32,395 bases of DNA from Gammaproteobacteria bacterium (GTDB lineage: Bacteria > Pseudomonadota > Gammaproteobacteria > Steroidobacterales > Woeseiaceae), in NCBI GenBank assembly GCA_029881055.1, contig JAOUNH010000008.1, positions 1 to 32,395 of the forward strand, in the 5' to 3' direction. The position numbers were made by a program, and so were the translations under genes. The notes below the pieces were generated by a model that was not told the DNA's origin, made no database searches, and saw only the letters and a program-made list of their open reading frames with translations. Shown here piece by piece: positions 10,388 to 22,238 of this stretch (within the stretch, counting starts at the first letter, position 1; each line of letters begins with the position of its first letter).

Positions 10388-11414
10388 ATAGGCCAGGCCG
10401 GGATGCAAAAGGCTCCAGAAACTCGATAATGCGTCCGGGCAGGTAAAACTGTGGCCGCCATGGAGTCCCGCCGCTGATAAATCCGACGTGGCCTCCGTTT
10501 GCGGATACTTCGAGGACGATGTCGTCCGACAGTTTGTCCGCATCAGGAATCACGGCGGGCGACATGAAAGGATCATCCAGCGCATTAATAATCAGAGTCG
10601 GTCTTTCGATAGTGCCGAGAAAGTGGGTCGAACTGCAGCGATCGTAATAGTCCTTCATGCCGGTGAAACCGTGCAGCGGAGCGGTGACAAAGTCGTCAAA
10701 TTCGGCGAAGGTGCTGGCGTTCATAGCCCTTTCCCAATTAAACGCGGCCGTGTGCTGGTTGAACTTTAGGGCCACAGACCGCTTCATGCGCTTTAGTAAG
10801 TAGGACTGGTAAACCTTTGAAAAACCGATATTTAATGCCTCTGCGCACACGTGAAGATTCAGGGGTGCGCAAATGGCCGTTGCGGCGGCGAGCGGTGTTT
10901 CAGATTTCGATTCACCCAGGTATTTCAGGAGTACATTTCCGCCCAGGGAGTAGCCAACGGCGAGCACAGGACCCGGATTTCCGGACGCCGTGCGCTGTTT
11001 TTGTATCCCGTTCAGCAGGTGCCTGAGATCGTTCGTTTCCCCTGCGTGATAGCGCCGTGGCAGACGGTTTCGATAGTCGCCGCAGTCGCGAAAATGCAAC
11101 ACACAGGAGCGCCAGCCTCGGGCAAGCACGGCGTCCATCAGCATCCGGGCATATGACGACTGTGCGGACCCCTCCAGACCGTGGAGGATGACGAGCAGTG
11201 GCGCCGCGTCCGGCAAATCGTCGCCCGCGACCATCCAGTCAACGGCTGTAACGTCTCCATCCGGAAGTTCAAGGGTTTCACGACGCAATTTCGGCCTCGA
11301 AGGCCACGCCCAGGGAAGCACTGGGAGCATGGTTTGAGCATGTGCATTTCGTAGCCAGCCCGGTGCGATAAACCCGCTCTCCATTACACGCTTGTTTCGT
11401 TTTTCAGATGCCAT
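10386..11414 (-). CDS. Alpha/beta-fold hydrolase, YheT family
   Basis: PGWLRNAHAQTMLPVL, LLVILHGLEGSAQSSYARMLM, VGYSLGGNVLLKYLGE, NALDDPFM, SANGGHVGFISGG. Confidence 0.88.
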   Translation of the reverse strand: MASEKRNKRVMESGFIAPGWLRNAHAQTMLPVLPWAWPSRPKLRRETLELPDGDVTAVDWMVAGDDLPDAAPLLVILHGLEGSAQSSYARMLMDAVLARGWRSCVLHFRDCGDYRNRLPRRYHAGETNDLRHLLNGIQKQRTASGNPGPVLAVGYSLGGNVLLKYLGESKSETPLAAATAICAPLNLHVCAEALNIGFSKVYQSYLLKRMKRSVALKFNQHTAAFNWERAMNASTFAEFDDFVTAPLHGFTGMKDYYDRCSSTHFLGTIERPTLIINALDDPFMSPAVIPDADKLSDDIVLEVSANGGHVGFISGGTPWRPQFYLPGRIIEFLEPFASRPGL

Positions 11415-11456
11415 TGTCGCGATTTTGCCACGTTTACATTATTGAAGTTACAGGCA

Positions 11457-11488
11457 AAAAAAATGGCCCCCCGCTTGCGCGGGGGGCC
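11457..11488 (-). terminator. Intrinsic terminator downstream of gluQ
   Basis: ggccccccgc (11465-11474) / gcggggggcc (11479-11488), preceded on the + strand by an A-run, which is a U-tract on the minus strand. Confidence 0.85.
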
Positions 11489-11582
11489 TGCCGTGGAGTG
11501 TTTACCCCTTCAGGCTTGCAACAGGGGGCGGGGGAGCGTATCCCTGCTGCAGGCTTGAAACTAGGCCAGACTGTGGATCTTG

Positions 11583-12488
11583 TCAAGCCGTTTTAACGAG
11601 CGTTTTTTGGCCCGAAAGTTTTCCGAGTTGCCAGTTTTCCAGGGCCCAGGACCAGATGTTCGACACGTGCTCGCGCGCCAGTTTGTCGGGCGGTGAGAGC
11701 CGCAGGAACCGCAGCGTCGCGACTAGCGTCGCAGGGACATCTTCCTCACAAATCGCGGCGGCAGCCGTCGACTTACTCAGTTTTTCGCCTTTCGAATTCG
11801 TAATGATCGGAATGTGGGCATAACGCGGCGTTCTGAATCCAAGCTCGCGCTGCAGCCAGATTTGCCTCGGTGTTGAATCCAGCAGGTCGATGCCTCGCAC
11901 CACATCTGTTACGCCCTGGTTCTCGTCATCGACGACAACGGCAAGATGATAGGCGATGAGCCCATCGCGGCGACGAATCACAAAATCACCGGACTCGGAC
12001 TCCAGGCGTTGAGTGATAGCACCCTGCAATGCGTCTTCAAACTCGATCGGCGAGTCATTGGTTCTAATACGTATGGCTGACTCGCCACTGACCTGACGGT
12101 CACGACAAGTCCCGGGATAGATGCTCCCAAGGTCACCCTGCAGCGCATCCGCCAAATCCGATCTGGAGCAATGGCAAGCGTAGGCAAGACCTCTTTCGAT
12201 CAGCGTGGCAACCGCCGCATCGTGTGCGGCACGGCTGGCGCTCTGGAAATAAACGTCGCCATCCCATTCAAATCCGTATCGCTCCAACGCTTCGACGATG
12301 GCCTGTGCAGCACCGCGTTGTTCGCGAGGAGGATCGATATCCTCGATGCGCAGCAACCACCGGCCGTGATTGGCCCGCGCTTCGAGGAAACTCGCTGCTG
12401 CTGCCACCAGCGACCCAAAATGCAAGGGGCCGGTAGGGGACGGCGCGAACCGTCCCACATAGGCGTTCGGTTCGCGCGCCGGCATCAA
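11583..12488 (-). CDS. gluQ: Glutamyl-Q tRNA(Asp) synthetase
   Basis: YVGRFAPSPTGPLHFGSLVAAAASFLEAR, RIEDIDPPRE, GEKLSKSTAA; short GluRS paralog beside dksA. Confidence 0.93.
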   Translation of the reverse strand: MMPAREPNAYVGRFAPSPTGPLHFGSLVAAAASFLEARANHGRWLLRIEDIDPPREQRGAAQAIVEALERYGFEWDGDVYFQSASRAAHDAAVATLIERGLAYACHCSRSDLADALQGDLGSIYPGTCRDRQVSGESAIRIRTNDSPIEFEDALQGAITQRLESESGDFVIRRRDGLIAYHLAVVVDDENQGVTDVVRGIDLLDSTPRQIWLQRELGFRTPRYAHIPIITNSKGEKLSKSTAAAAICEEDVPATLVATLRFLRLSPPDKLAREHVSNIWSWALENWQLGKLSGQKTLVKTA

Positions 12489-12497
12489 GAGATGTAC

Positions 12498-13364
12498 TTA
12501 CCGATACTGGTCATCTCTGTCGCTGTACTGCCTTTCCGACAACTCGCGGCGTTCCTGTGCCTCAAGACACAAAGTCGCTACGGGTCGAGCTTCCAGGCGT
12601 TTCAGGCCGATCTCTTCGCCTGTTTCATCGCAATAGCCATAGCTGCCTTCGTCAAGCCGCGTCAGTGCTGATTCGATCTTGCGCAGCAACTTGCGTTCAC
12701 GGTCCCGAGTTCTGAGCTCAAGTCCAAATTCGGACTCCTGCGTCGCGCGGTCGTTCGGATCGGGAAAATTGGCCGCCTCGTCCTGCATATGATGAACGGT
12801 ACGGTCGACCTCAAACATCAACTCCTTTTTCCACGCCAACAGGATGCTGCGAAAATGCTCGACCTGCTTGGGGTTCATGTACTCCTCACCCCGAGCTGGT
12901 TTGTAGGGATCGATGCCGTGGATTGGCCCGGAGACAGAATCTCTCGAAGGTGCATGCCGTACCGGAGTCGGCTTGGGCGGTGGAACTCGCTTCGCCCGCG
13001 CCGGCGTAGCAGGGGCGCTCTTTTTGTTGCTGGCTTTCCTGGGCGGTCGCTTTTTCGAAACAGATTTCTTGGTGCTTACCTTTTTCTTGCTGGCAGGCTT
13101 CTTTTTCGGAGCTTTCTTTTTGGATGAACTTTTCTTCGCAACCTTCTTGTGTGACGGTGATTTTTTCTTGCTCACCTTCTTCTTGGAAGCCGTCTTTTTC
13201 TTGCTCACCTTCTTTTTAGAGGGCGATTTCTTCTTACTTGCCTTTTTCTTGGAAACGGGCTTCTTGCTGACCTTTTTCTTGGACACGGGTTTCTTCGCAA
13301 CAACTTTCTTGCGAGACTTTTTGGTTGTCGTCCGTTTCTTGCTTGCGGCTTTCTTTGCGGGCAT
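12498..13364 (-). CDS. dksA: RNA polymerase-binding protein DksA with long lysine-rich N-terminal extension
   Basis: C-terminal FRSILLAWKKELMFEVDRTVHHMQDEAANFPDPNDRATQESEFGLELRTRDRERKLLRKIESAL..YGYCDETGEEIGLKRLEARPVATLCLEAQERRE. N-terminal about 130 aa is mostly K/S/A. The start MPAKKAASKK at 13364 has an upstream GGAG; the ORF track begins at 13406. Confidence 0.92.
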   Translation of the reverse strand: MPAKKAASKKRTTTKKSRKKVVAKKPVSKKKVSKKPVSKKKASKKKSPSKKKVSKKKTASKKKVSKKKSPSHKKVAKKSSSKKKAPKKKPASKKKVSTKKSVSKKRPPRKASNKKSAPATPARAKRVPPPKPTPVRHAPSRDSVSGPIHGIDPYKPARGEEYMNPKQVEHFRSILLAWKKELMFEVDRTVHHMQDEAANFPDPNDRATQESEFGLELRTRDRERKLLRKIESALTRLDEGSYGYCDETGEEIGLKRLEARPVATLCLEAQERRELSERQYSDRDDQYR

Positions 13365-13593
13365 TTTTAGCTCCTGCCGGGGAAAGAAAAGGCCGGGATT
13401 ATACATTGACTGAGCGATCAGGGAAGCTCTATTTTTTGCGAGTATTTTCTCTGATCGGCAGGCTCTGGATACCTCGGCAGTGCTGGCTTGGAGGGATTGA
13501 TCTTTTTCGCCGACAATTGTTTTATAGCCGGGTTTTATCTCCGAGTTTCCATTACACTAGCCCGATTTGACGGGATATCGGTCCGTAACACCA

Positions 13594-16500
13594 ATGCGAT
13601 TAAGCAAGATAAAGCTCGCTGGCTTCAAATCCTTTGTCGACCCCACAACAATTACGTTTCCGAGCAGCCTTGTTGGTGTTGTCGGTCCCAATGGTTGCGG
13701 CAAGTCGAATGTAATTGATGCTGTGCGATGGGTAATGGGCGAAAGCTCTGCAAGCCGGCTGCGCGGCGACTCAATCACGGATGTCATTTTTAATGGCTCC
13801 AGTTCCAGGAAGCCGGTCGGTACTGCTTCGGTCGAACTGCTGTTTGACAATAGTGAAACGACACTTGAAGGACAGTATGCAAAATATTCGGAAATTGCGA
13901 TTCGACGCGAAGTCAGCCGCGATGGCATCTCGAACTATTATCTTAACGGCGCCCGCTGTCGGCGTAAGGACGTTACGGGCGTTTTTCTAGGCACGGGGCT
14001 GGGGCCGCGAAGCTATTCGATTATTGAACAAGGCATGATCTCGCGCCTGATCGAAGCCAAGCCTGAGGACATGCGTGTGTTCCTCGAAGAGGCTGCCGGT
14101 ATTTCGAAATACAAAGAACGTCGCCGGGAAACCTCAAACCGCATCAAGCATACAAAGGAAAACCTGGATCGCCTGCTTGATGTGTTGGACGAGGTTGAGA
14201 AGCAGATCAAGCACCTTGATCGTCAAGCCAAGACGGCAGAGCGCTATAGCCGATATAAAACTGAAGAGCGACGGACTGCAGCGGAACTGCTTGCGTTGCG
14301 CACGAAGGATATTGATGACAGGGCGAAGCAGGCGGGTGCGCGCCTGGCTGAACGCAAGACCAGTCTGGAAGCGGCGATTGCGAAACAACGCAGTCTCGAA
14401 GCCTCGCTTGAGGCGACCCGCGTACTGCAAACTGAACGCAGTGATGAGTTCAATGCTGTGCAGGGACGTTATTACAAAGTCGGATCGGAAATAGCTCGTC
14501 TTGAGCAGTCGATAGAACACGCACGCGAATTGCGAGAGCGACAACAGAAAGATCTGGAACTTGCTATTAGCGGTGCGAAGGAAATTGCGGGCCATATCGA
14601 TCACGACGAGACCGAGATTGAGCAACTGGAGCTGACACTCAGCGAATTGGTGCCGGGGTTGGAACAGGCTCGTAATAGCGAACTTGCCTCTGCGGATTCG
14701 CTGCAGCGCGCCGAAGAAGCGCTTGCGGAGTGGCAACGCCAATGGGATGAGCACACCAGGAGTCGCAGCGAAGCGATTCAGGCACAGAGCGTCGAAAGTA
14801 CCCGGTCCGAGCAGCTCGAATCACGTCTGCAGAGTTTCGCGGAACGCCGCAAGAAAATTTCAGAGGCCGATGATGTTGCCAACCCGGAGGCGCTAAAAAC
14901 CAAGTACGACGAACTTACGGAGCAGGAGCTTCGTAAGCGCCAGGCAAGGGATGAATTCGACCGGCACCTTACGGATATGGCGGAGAAAATTCGCAAGCTG
15001 CGCGATCAGGATCAAAAACTGACCCGCCTTGTCGACGAACGTCACTCCGTGTTGCAGGATGCCAAGGGCAAGTATGCGTCTCTGGAGGCCTTGCAGAAGG
15101 CGGCACTCGGTGAAGGTGACGATGGCGTTCAGGCCTGGCTTCAGGGTGAGGGTCTTGAGCAGAATCACAGAGTGGCTCAGAAGCTGAATGTCGAAAACGG
15201 CTGGGAACGCGCCGTCGAAACAGTGCTGGGCGACTACCTCCAGGCTGTTTGTGTTAGTGATATCACTCCGATTACGCAGTCCATCGCTAGCCTGAAGACG
15301 GGCCTTGTTACCGTGTTCAGAGAGCAGTCAAAAGACGACGGCGAAGCAAGTGATGTAAAGGACACGCTGGCGGAAAAGGCCAGCGGGGCACCGGCAGCGG
15401 CAGCTGAGATTCTTTCGAAAGTCATCGTCGCGGAGTCGCTCGGTAAGGCCTTGAGTATCCGCGAGACTCTTGCTGAGGGTGCGTCGGTTGTCACGCCTGA
15501 CGGCGTCTGGCTGGGCAAGAATTGGCTGCGTGTTTCCAGGGACAAGGAAGGCAAGGCCGGCGTACTGGCGCGTGAGCATCAGATGCGACGTCTGAAGTCT
15601 GAAGTGCGCGAGTTCCAGGCGCGCCATGACAGTGCCCGGAAGCTGCTTAATGATGGTCGTCTTCGCCTGACTCAGCTCGAGGAGCGTCGGGAAGTACTGC
15701 AGGGCGATGCGTCATCGTTGTTGAACGAGTACTCTGACGTCAAAGCCGCACTCGACTCGGCACGCTACCGGATGGATCAGGCTAACGCACGCAAGATAGC
15801 GCTTACCGAGGAATTGAGCGAACTCAACAGGGAACAGATTTCTGCTGAGGAACAATTGCGTGAGTCACAACGGACACGCGAGACGGCAGAAGAGGCGCTG
15901 AATCGATTCAATGCCCAAAAGACCGACCTGGAATCGCGACGGGAAGAGTTGCGCGCTGAACTTCAGCGGGTGCGGACCCGGGCGGACGAGGATCGTCAAA
16001 GCGTTCAGAATATTGCTATTCAATTTGAAAGCAGGCGCACCAGCAAAGAATCAGCAGCTCAGAATCTTGAGCGCATGAAAAGTCAGCTGAAACAATTTCG
16101 TGCCAGGGAAGTTGAGATTCGCAGTCAATTGGAGCTCAGCCAGGCGCCAATGACCGGGAACAAGGAAACTCTCGCAGCTCAGCTCGAACATCGGCTGGTT
16201 GTCGAAAAAGAACTCGCTGCGGCGCGACAAGTTGTTGAAAAAATTGAGAGCGAACTTCGGGAACTCGACCAATCTCGCTTGCAGATTGATCAGTCGGTAG
16301 ACGAGGCGCGCTCGATGGTCAGCGAAGCCGAGATGGCGGCCCAGGAACTAAAGGTTCGCAGGGAAGGCTATACAGACCAGCTGTCACAGACGAGCTTCGA
16401 GCTGGAGCTCCTGCTAAGCGAAATGGACGAGTCCGCTACGATTCAAACCTGGGAGGCGAAGCTTGAAAGTATTCGTGCCCGGATAGATCGACTTGGACCA

Positions 16501-17106
16501 ATCAACCTTGCAGCAATAGACGAGTTCAAGGAACAGTCAGAACGTAAGGAGTATCTCGATTCGCAACTGGCCGATTTGAACGAGGCTTTGGCGACCCTTG
16601 AAGGCGCGATTCGCAAGATTGACCGCGAGACCCGGACGCGCTTCCGTGAGACTTTCGATAACGTGAATGATGGATTCAAGGTGTTATTCCCGAAGCTGTT
16701 TGGCGGCGGACACGCATACCTTGAACTGACCGGTGATGACTTGCTGACAACCGGTATTACCGTTATGGCTCGTCCTCCTGGCAAACGCAACAGTACGATT
16801 CATCTGTTGTCCGGTGGTGAGAAGGCACTGACAGCGGTCGCCTTGGTGTTTGCAATATTCGAATTGAATCCTGCGCCATTCTGCATGCTCGACGAGGTTG
16901 ACGCACCTTTGGATGACGCCAATGTTGGACGTTTTTGCGAAATCGTGAAAGAAATGTCGAACAAGGTTCAGTTCGTTTTCATCACTCACAATAAAGTGAC
17001 AATGGAAATGGCCCGACAGCTGTCGGGTGTCACCATGCAGGAGCCCGGTGTGTCGCGACTGGTATCAGTCGATCTCGACGCGGCGGTAAAGATGGCGGCA
17101 AGTTAG
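13594..17106 (+). CDS. smc: Chromosome segregation protein SMC
   Basis: MRLSKIKLAGFKSFVDPTTI, Walker A GPNGCGKSNVIDAVRWVMGE, coiled coils, hinge, signature LLSGGEKALTAVALVFAIF and Walker B FCMLDEVDAPLDDANV. ATG at 13594; ORF track starts at 13567. Confidence 0.98.
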   Translation: MRLSKIKLAGFKSFVDPTTITFPSSLVGVVGPNGCGKSNVIDAVRWVMGESSASRLRGDSITDVIFNGSSSRKPVGTASVELLFDNSETTLEGQYAKYSEIAIRREVSRDGISNYYLNGARCRRKDVTGVFLGTGLGPRSYSIIEQGMISRLIEAKPEDMRVFLEEAAGISKYKERRRETSNRIKHTKENLDRLLDVLDEVEKQIKHLDRQAKTAERYSRYKTEERRTAAELLALRTKDIDDRAKQAGARLAERKTSLEAAIAKQRSLEASLEATRVLQTERSDEFNAVQGRYYKVGSEIARLEQSIEHARELRERQQKDLELAISGAKEIAGHIDHDETEIEQLELTLSELVPGLEQARNSELASADSLQRAEEALAEWQRQWDEHTRSRSEAIQAQSVESTRSEQLESRLQSFAERRKKISEADDVANPEALKTKYDELTEQELRKRQARDEFDRHLTDMAEKIRKLRDQDQKLTRLVDERHSVLQDAKGKYASLEALQKAALGEGDDGVQAWLQGEGLEQNHRVAQKLNVENGWERAVETVLGDYLQAVCVSDITPITQSIASLKTGLVTVFREQSKDDGEASDVKDTLAEKASGAPAAAAEILSKVIVAESLGKALSIRETLAEGASVVTPDGVWLGKNWLRVSRDKEGKAGVLAREHQMRRLKSEVREFQARHDSARKLLNDGRLRLTQLEERREVLQGDASSLLNEYSDVKAALDSARYRMDQANARKIALTEELSELNREQISAEEQLRESQRTRETAEEALNRFNAQKTDLESRREELRAELQRVRTRADEDRQSVQNIAIQFESRRTSKESAAQNLERMKSQLKQFRAREVEIRSQLELSQAPMTGNKETLAAQLEHRLVVEKELAAARQVVEKIESELRELDQSRLQIDQSVDEARSMVSEAEMAAQELKVRREGYTDQLSQTSFELELLLSEMDESATIQTWEAKLESIRARIDRLGPINLAAIDEFKEQSERKEYLDSQLADLNEALATLEGAIRKIDRETRTRFRETFDNVNDGFKVLFPKLFGGGHAYLELTGDDLLTTGITVMARPPGKRNSTIHLLSGGEKALTAVALVFAIFELNPAPFCMLDEVDAPLDDANVGRFCEIVKEMSNKVQFVFITHNKVTMEMARQLSGVTMQEPGVSRLVSVDLDAAVKMAAS

Positions 17107-17128
17107 CCGGCACGGGTGAGCACGAAAA

Positions 17129-19824
<2,696 letters not shown>

Positions 19825-19969
19825 AAGCCTCGACAACACGTATTTCTCCGGGGTTTATCAAATAACAGATATGGAAGCATGCCGTTCTTTGTGGCATGAC
19901 TTGGGCGTTTTTTCCCATGTCCGACATTTTTCTGGCGAATCGACCAGACGATCAATATATTGCCTGCCC

Positions 19970-20809
19970 ATGCAAGAAGAATTACAAAAGAAGATACTTA
20001 ACGGATTCCAACTCGTGCTGCGGCCGATCGTCAAAATCTTGTTGCGGTATGGGATCGGATATAACGAGTTCGCGGAGACGGTCAAACTTGCGTTTGTAGA
20101 TGTCGGGAGTTCGGATTTCGGAATTCGAGGCCGCCCAACAAATATATCCCGTGTAGCCGTGATGACCGGTCTGACCCGCAAAGAAGTACGACGCCTTCGG
20201 TCGAGAATTGAAAACGGCGACGACGCTCCCACAGTTCGGACGACCCCGATTACCGAGGTGTTGACTCGTTGGCATTCGGAGAGTGATTTTTTGGACAAAT
20301 CCGGGAAACCCGCGGCGCTGATTTTTTCGGAAGGCGATAGTTCGTTCTCAGAATTGGTAAGGCGCTTTGGGGGCGACGTACCGCCTGGCGCGATGCGAAC
20401 GGAAATGAAGCGTATGGGCCTTATTGATGAGAGTGACGACGGACATCTAACTGTAAAGTCGCGTTCGTTACATATGAAAGACGGAAATGAGAATTTAATG
20501 ACGAGTCTCATTCACTCTGCGTATCCTTTGTTGGCAACGATTGCTAGAAATACCGACCCCGATATCCCGAAGGGCCAGGGTAACGCTCAGTTTGCAACCT
20601 ATTCTTTGGCGATTGATCCGAGTGACCGAACGCGATTAAAACGAATTAGTTACGACAGACTGGCTGAAGCTGCAGTTTCATTTGATGATCTATTCACCGC
20701 GTACGAGTCGGCGGGTACGAAGATCGAAAATCGTGCTGAGAATCCAGTTGTAATGGTTGGGCTATATTATTTCGAAGAGACCGATCCACACGCCACGTAT
20801 AGATGGTGA
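19970..20809 (+). CDS. DUF6502-like HTH-containing protein (copy 1)
   Basis: MQEELQKKILNGFQLVLRPIVKILLRYGIGYNEFAETVKLAFVDVG..SRVAVMTGLTRKEVRRLRSRI; homologous along its length to the ORF at 21258. ATG at 19970 preferred over the track start at 19871. The family name is recalled, not searched. Confidence 0.75.
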   Translation: MQEELQKKILNGFQLVLRPIVKILLRYGIGYNEFAETVKLAFVDVGSSDFGIRGRPTNISRVAVMTGLTRKEVRRLRSRIENGDDAPTVRTTPITEVLTRWHSESDFLDKSGKPAALIFSEGDSSFSELVRRFGGDVPPGAMRTEMKRMGLIDESDDGHLTVKSRSLHMKDGNENLMTSLIHSAYPLLATIARNTDPDIPKGQGNAQFATYSLAIDPSDRTRLKRISYDRLAEAAVSFDDLFTAYESAGTKIENRAENPVVMVGLYYFEETDPHATYRW

Positions 20810-21136
20810 CCATGCGCATTGGATTCAACATTGGATCCGCTCGGAGTTTCATCCTTCAGTCCCAATTTCCAATTAGCGCCAAAAGCGCACTTAAAGCCTA
20901 CCGGTTAAGCCTGCGCCTATAGGTCATCTCGCAAGAAGTTTTGCGCAAATCGACAAAACTGTGCCCTCTTTCGAGTTTCGCATCGTATCTAGCTGGTTTA
21001 CCCGGATATTCCGTCAGTAATCGACTCTGAAAGTTCGCTGATCTCGTTCGGTGTTGGTGCTTATAAAAGGTTTAACATAATCAATAAGTTACATAATATG
21101 CATACTGAGGTCTGATATGTTATTTTTACAAATGGT

Positions 21137-21184
21137 TGACATAATCAGACTCTCAACCATAAATGGGGTTATCCGCCCATTTAT
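21137..21184 (+). promoter_or_regulatory. Candidate promoter with overlapping hairpin/operator upstream of DUF6502 copy 2
   Basis: Perfect TTGACA (21137-21142), with CATAAA (21159-21164) 16 bp downstream. Perfect inverted repeat TAAATGGG (21161-21168) / CCCATTTA (21177-21184) overlaps the putative -10. Confidence 0.4.
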
Positions 21185-21257
21185 AGGGTTGATCTGGTTG
21201 TTGCATAGGGCGACATCGCAGGATACTTTACATATTAACGCTAGGGGTGTGGCTTAA

Positions 21258-22115
21258 GTGGCGCATACAGTCAAAGACCATTTGAGAAGCGCGCTGGCGA
21301 TGATGTTAAAGCCGCTCGTTAGATTGCTGGTTAGCCAAGGATTAACGCACGCAGAATTTTCGGAAGTTGCTAAAGAGGTCTACGTGGAGATCGCCCTTAG
21401 ACATTTCGAGCCGTCTGAGCGAGTAAATAAATCGAGAATTGCCGTACTTACTGGCCTTACAAGAAAAGAAGTAAAGAACGTAATCGATAGGGCTATTGAA
21501 TCTAGTGCACTGGAGAAGACGAAATCTAGACCAAGCAGGGTCCTATCCGGTTGGTATGAAGATCCGAAATTTACTGGTCCGTATGGAATTCCGCTTGAAT
21601 TGCAGTATGAAAGTCACGTCGAGGGGCAAGCTAGTTTCACCGAGTTGGTAAGGACGTATAGCGGGGACATGGCTCCGAGGCAGATGCTGAACGAATTGCT
21701 ACGTTCGGGGTCGGTCATCGAAGTAGAAGGTCTTTATAGGGCAGTTAGCAGGCTATATGAGCCTACCGCGCTATCTCCGGAGCTCATACAGCGACTAGGG
21801 GACATTGGCTACCGTTTTTTTTCGACCGCAGCGTTAAACATTACCAAGGAAGGTCAAGGGACGGGCTATTTCGAACGTGCGGTGTTTGCGAATGAAGGAT
21901 GCACTGAGAATGTGATCGAACTGTTTGACGAATACATTAAGAAAAGGGGGCAGGCTTTCCTTGAGGAACTTGATATTTGGTTTTCGTCAAATGAGCAGCG
22001 AAATGAACCATCTGATCAGCGCAAAGGAACCGGACTTTTCATGGTGCATTACGTAGAAGATCAAAGCGATAAAACGTCGCTTAGAATGTTGCTTCAAGGT
22101 AGAGATGTTAGTTAG
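21258..22115 (+). CDS. DUF6502-like HTH-containing protein (copy 2)
   Basis: LRSALAMMLKPLVRLLVSQGLTHAEFSEVAKEVYVEIA..SRIAVLTGLTRKEVKNVIDRA..SFTELVRTYSGDMAPRQMLNELLRSG parallels copy 1 (VLRPIVKILLRYGIGYNEFAETVK..SRVAVMTGLTRKEVRRL..SFSELVRRFGGDVPPGAMRTEMKRMG). Confidence 0.75.
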   Translation: MAHTVKDHLRSALAMMLKPLVRLLVSQGLTHAEFSEVAKEVYVEIALRHFEPSERVNKSRIAVLTGLTRKEVKNVIDRAIESSALEKTKSRPSRVLSGWYEDPKFTGPYGIPLELQYESHVEGQASFTELVRTYSGDMAPRQMLNELLRSGSVIEVEGLYRAVSRLYEPTALSPELIQRLGDIGYRFFSTAALNITKEGQGTGYFERAVFANEGCTENVIELFDEYIKKRGQAFLEELDIWFSSNEQRNEPSDQRKGTGLFMVHYVEDQSDKTSLRMLLQGRDVS

Positions 22116-22238
22116 AGCGAAGATTGGAAGCTGATTCAACTGCGGAAAAGAAGTAGAACAATGACGAGGCTAATGGAGTAGTCCTCACTTAACTGAGCAG
22201 GGATGGGTTGGAGAGAATAGAAATCTAGGAGAGCGAAA

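Noticed and set aside
12913-13413. Plus-strand 166-aa Phe/Leu-rich ORF opposite dksA
   Set aside because: Mirror of the Lys-codon-rich (AAR) tract in dksA (AAA/AAG read as TTT/CTT); low complexity, not a membrane protein gene.
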